A DNA stretch of 64,000 nt from NCBI RefSeq assembly GCF_032484785.1, contig NZ_JAUETR010000002.1, positions 124,001 to 188,000 of the forward strand, in the 5' to 3' direction. Position numbers and translations under genes: made by a program. The DNA is from Bradyrhizobium sp. SZCCHNS1050. GTDB taxonomy: Bacteria; Pseudomonadota; Alphaproteobacteria; Rhizobiales; Xanthobacteraceae. The notes beneath the pieces were generated by a model. That model made no database searches and was not told where the DNA came from. It saw only the letters and a list, made by a program, of their open reading frames with translations. This document shows positions 61,326 through 64,000 of the stretch, piece after piece (within the stretch, counting starts at the first letter, position 1; the number at the start of each line of letters is the position of its first letter).

Positions 61326-62840
61326 ATGTCCATCAAACGCCCGAATGCCGAGGAAGTCGCCGATCTCGCCGCCAGCCTGCACATGAACATGACGGTCGAG
61401 GAGGCCGCCGAATATTTGTCGCTGATGGGCGGCATGTTCGACCAGTACGATATCATCGATGAGCTGCCGAACCCGCTGCCGCCTGTCAAATATCCGCGCA
61501 CGCCGGGCGCCAAGCCGATGCCGAAGGAGAACAAGTACAACGCCTGGGCGATCAAGACCGAGGTGAAGGGCGCGTCCAGCGGTAAGCTCGCCGGCCGTAG
61601 CGTCGTGCTGAAGGACAACGTCGCGCTCGCCGGCGTTCCCATGATGAACGGCTCGACCACGCTCGAAGGTTTCATTCCCGCCGCCGACGCCACCATCGTC
61701 TCCCGCATTCTCGATGCCGGCGGCACCATCGTCGGCAAGGCCGTCTGCGAGCACTTCTGCCTGTCCGGCGGCAGTCACACCTCCGATCCCGCGCCGGTGC
61801 ACAATCCCTGGAAGATGGGCTATTCGGCCGGCGGCTCGTCGTCGGGCAGCGCCGCGCTGGTGGCGGCCGGCGAGGTCGACATGGCGATCGGCGGCGACCA
61901 GGGCGGCTCGATCCGCATTCCAGCGTCCTATTGCGGCATCTACGGCATGAAGGCGACCCACGGCCTCGTGCCTTACACCGGCGTGATGCCGATCGAATCG
62001 ACGATCGACCACACCGGACCGATGACCAAGTCGGTCGCTGACAATGCGCTGCTGCTCGAAGTGCTGGCCGGCGCCGACGGTCTCGATCCCCGGCAATATG
62101 CGCCGAAGGTCTCGGCCTACACCGAGGCGCTCGGCAAGGGCGTCAAGGGTCTCAAGATCGGCGTCCTCAAGGAAGGCTTCAGCGCGCCCAACATGGAAGA
62201 GGGCGTGGTCGCCAAGGTCAAGGCTGGCGCGGAGCGCTTCGCCAAGATGGGCGCGAGCATGTCGGAAGTCTCGATCCCCGAGCACATGCATGCGCTGGCG
62301 GCGTGGAATCCGATCACGCTCGAAGGCTTCCTCGTGCAGATGATGCTCGGCAACGGCATGGGGTTCAACTGGAAGGGCCTTTACGATGTCGGTCTGCTCG
62401 ATGCGCATTCCGGCTGGCGCACGCGCGCCGACGATCTGTCGGTGACGTTGAAGCTGACCATGCTGGTCGGGCAGTGGGGCCTCGAGCACTATCGTGGCCG
62501 CTACTACGCCAAGTCGCGCAACATCGCGATTCAGGCCAAGGCGGCCTATGATGCCATGTTCGGCTCCTACGATCTGCTGCTGATGCCGACCCTGCCGTGC
62601 GTCGCCACGCCGATCCCGGCCAAGGATGCGCCGCTCGCCGAGGTGGTGCAGCGCGCCTTCGAGATGACCGCGACGACCAGCCCGTTCGACGTGACAGGCC
62701 ATCCGGCGATGACCCTGCCGTGCGGCCTCTCGGACGGCCTGCCGGTCGGCCTGATGCTGATCGGCAAGGACTACGCCGAATCCACCATCTACCAGGCGGC
62801 GGCGGCGTTCGAGGCCGACGGCGACTGGAAGACCTTCTGA
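61326..62840 (+). CDS. Amidase-signature enzyme of the nitrile/amide-degrading type
   Basis: 504 aa. Catalytic K96 in [11 protein letters not shown], cis-Ser S171 in SAGGSSSGS and nucleophile S195 in [13 protein letters not shown]. From memory these numbers are the same as in the Rhodococcus nitrile-hydratase-linked amidase, and the N-terminal helical segment ([20 protein letters not shown]) is the one typical of that subgroup. It hydrolyses amides to acids and ammonia. No nitrile hydratase is in the window. ATG 61326 follows AAGGATG; the stop overlaps the next gene (TGATG). Confidence 0.92.
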   Translation: MSIKRPNAEEVADLAASLHMNMTVEEAAEYLSLMGGMFDQYDIIDELPNPLPPVKYPRTPGAKPMPKENKYNAWAIKTEVKGASSGKLAGRSVVLKDNVALAGVPMMNGSTTLEGFIPAADATIVSRILDAGGTIVGKAVCEHFCLSGGSHTSDPAPVHNPWKMGYSAGGSSSGSAALVAAGEVDMAIGGDQGGSIRIPASYCGIYGMKATHGLVPYTGVMPIESTIDHTGPMTKSVADNALLLEVLAGADGLDPRQYAPKVSAYTEALGKGVKGLKIGVLKEGFSAPNMEEGVVAKVKAGAERFAKMGASMSEVSIPEHMHALAAWNPITLEGFLVQMMLGNGMGFNWKGLYDVGLLDAHSGWRTRADDLSVTLKLTMLVGQWGLEHYRGRYYAKSRNIAIQAKAAYDAMFGSYDLLLMPTLPCVATPIPAKDAPLAEVVQRAFEMTATTSPFDVTGHPAMTLPCGLSDGLPVGLMLIGKDYAESTIYQAAAAFEADGDWKTF

Positions 62841-63142
62841 TGATCACCATCACCGCGGTCATCAGGGCCAAGGCGGGATACGAGGCCACGATGCGCGACG
62901 CTCTCGTCGCCGTCGCGGCCCATGTCGCGGCCAACGAGCCGGAGACGATCGGGTTCTTCATCTCGCAGAGTGAGACCGAGCCCGGTCTGTTCACGACCTA
63001 CGAGCGCTTCGCCGACAAGGCCGCGATGGACCGCCACAACGGCTCCGCCGCGGTGGCGACCTTCTTCGGCATCGCCAAGCTGATCCTCGACGGCGAGGTC
63101 ATTCTCGTGACGTCGCAGGAGGTGTCGGCGACGCTGCGGTAG
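62840..63142 (+). CDS. ABM-domain monooxygenase-like small protein
   Basis: 100 aa: ITITAVIRAKAGYEATMRDA, TIGFFISQSETEPGLFTTYE and the closing strand region GEVILVTSQEV make a ferredoxin-like ABM fold (YgiN-like quinol monooxygenase family). Coupled to the amidase by a one-base overlap, so it may act on the same substrates; its reaction is not known. Confidence 0.85.
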   Translation: MITITAVIRAKAGYEATMRDALVAVAAHVAANEPETIGFFISQSETEPGLFTTYERFADKAAMDRHNGSAAVATFFGIAKLILDGEVILVTSQEVSATLR

Positions 63143-63170
63143 TGCGCTGGGAGGTACCAACCGTCTCCAC

Positions 63171-63277
63171 AGTCATTCCGGGGCGATGCGATAGCATCGA
63201 ACTATGGTGCGCAATTGCGCACCTGAGGATCTCGAGATCCCGGGTTCAGCCCTGGCGGGCTGCCCCGGAATGACGGT
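63171..63277. repeat. REP-like repeat between the ABM gene and ureE
   Basis: Outer arms GTCATTCCGGGGCGATG and CGGGCTGCCCCGGAATGAC; inner palindromes TGCGCAATTGCGCA, GATGCGATAGCATC and GATCTCGAGATC. Same type as 34838-34986. It separates the amidase operon from ureE. Confidence 0.8.
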
Positions 63278-63306
63278 GATGACGTCAGCGAGAGAAAATC
63301 ACGCCG

Positions 63307-63756
63307 ATGCTCCGTTTGCACGGCATCATAGGACGCGCCGACGACAGGGCCTATGCCGGCCGGCTCCATGCGCTGGAGCATCGCGGCGGCATCGAGCTGT
63401 TGTTCGTGCCGCCGGAGGACGCCGGCCGCAGGCGCTTCCGGCTGACCACCGATCGCGGCACCGACTGCGCCGTCAGCCTCGATCGCGACGAACAGCTCGT
63501 CGACGGCGCGCTGCTGCATCTCGATTCCGATCGCGCGATCATCGCCCGCTTCGGTGAGGAGCAGGTCTGGCACCTGCGCGCGCGCGATCCGGCCTGTGCG
63601 CTGAAGCTCGGCTGGCACGCCGGCAACCTGCACTGGCGCGTCCGCTTCGAAGACGATCATCTGATCGTGCTGCTCGATGCCCCGCTCGACACCTATCGCG
63701 CCCGCATCCAGCCGCTGCTCGATGCCGGCGAGGTCGTGGAGCGCGATCATGTTTGA
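63307..63756 (+). CDS. ureE: Urease accessory protein UreE
   Basis: 149 aa nickel chaperone delivering Ni to urease. It has RRRFRLTTDRGTDCAVSLDR in the N-terminal peptide-binding domain and ALKLGWHAGNLHWRVRFED, the conserved LGxxxGNxHW metal-domain motif. It lacks the His-rich tail of some UreEs, ending VVERDHV. Its last 8 bases overlap ureF. The structural genes ureABC are not upstream in this window. Confidence 0.93.
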   Translation: MLRLHGIIGRADDRAYAGRLHALEHRGGIELLFVPPEDAGRRRFRLTTDRGTDCAVSLDRDEQLVDGALLHLDSDRAIIARFGEEQVWHLRARDPACALKLGWHAGNLHWRVRFEDDHLIVLLDAPLDTYRARIQPLLDAGEVVERDHV

Positions 63757-64000
63757 CCGCGGCGAGGCGCTCGCGCTGCTGCAGCTCGGCGACAGTGCCT
63801 TTCCCGCCGGCGGCTTTGCGTTCTCCTGGGGCATCGAAGGCCTCGCGGCCGACGGCCTGCTGTCCGGTCGCGCCGACCTCGACGGCGTTATTGCCGATCA
63901 CCTCGCGCAGCGCTGGGCCAGCATGGATCGCATCCTGCTCCGCCGCGCCTGGCACGCCGACGACATTGCCGCGATCGCCGCCGTGGATCGCCTCGCCGAG
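63749..64000 (+). CDS. ureF: Urease accessory protein UreF, N-terminal part (cut by window edge)
   Basis: 84 codons are visible: LALLQLGDSAFPAGGFAFSW is the UreF beginning, followed by the helical repeat region. It works with UreD/UreG in urease activation. ATG 63749 overlaps ureE by 8 bases. The remainder is outside the window. Confidence 0.93.
   Translation, partial: MFDRGEALALLQLGDSAFPAGGFAFSWGIEGLAADGLLSGRADLDGVIADHLAQRWASMDRILLRRAWHADDIAAIAAVDRLAE

Overview
The window is high-GC alphaproteobacterial chromosome that best fits Bradyrhizobium or a close relative. The evidence is the conserved order of core genes around gltA-gltX-comEC-lexA-moeA and moaC-trpC-trpD-ppiD, then tpiA-secG-pyrG-kdsA, eno and pdhA-pdhB-pdhC-lpd. 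An alphaproteobacterial LexA operator (GTTC-N7-GTTC), an ExoR-like Sel1 protein and palindromic repeats of the kind common in this genus agree with it. No rRNA, tRNA, CRISPR array or insertion sequence was recognised.

Layout. 0-12.9 kb: end of lpxB, a divergent histidine kinase/response regulator pair, gltA, gltX, a divergent glnS, comEC, small conserved genes, lexA and moeA. 12.9-21.4 kb: an accessory block lying between moeA and moaC, which are neighbours in related genomes. It holds two 5'-truncated alpha/beta hydrolases that meet head to head at one CATG, a third gene remnant, a ~460-bp dispersed element, a HAD phosphatase, an FMN alpha-hydroxy-acid oxidase, an S41 protease and a GGDEF-EAL protein. 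21.5-25.8 kb: moaC-trpC-trpD-ppiD. 26-32.9 kb: tpiA, an XRE-cupin/GNAT pair, secG, pyrG, kdsA and a transporter. 33-35 kb: a gene-poor island with a second inverted copy of the ~460-bp element, other palindromes and one unplaced membrane protein. 35-43 kb: queF, eno and assorted oxidoreductases and hydrolases. 43-49.5 kb: an FtsB-like protein and the pyruvate dehydrogenase operon. 49.6-55.2 kb: a threonine-synthase-like enzyme, a Bug-type binding protein, ilvD overlapping exoR, and a GNAT.

55.4-64 kb is the most coherent accessory system. It has a cytosolic AmiC-like amide sensor without a visible AmiR, a five-gene UrtABCDE/FmdD-type ABC transporter, an amidase whose catalytic residues sit at K96/S171/S195, a small ABM monooxygenase, and then ureE and ureF. 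The inferred role is import and hydrolysis of amides (perhaps from nitriles) or urea as nitrogen sources. The sensor start codon lies just after a hairpin that would hide its ribosome binding site.

Several families of REP-like inverted repeats occupy the intergenic gaps. Their consistent placement at gene ends suggests mobile palindromes or mRNA 3'-end structures. All calls come from reading the sequence; no database search was run.
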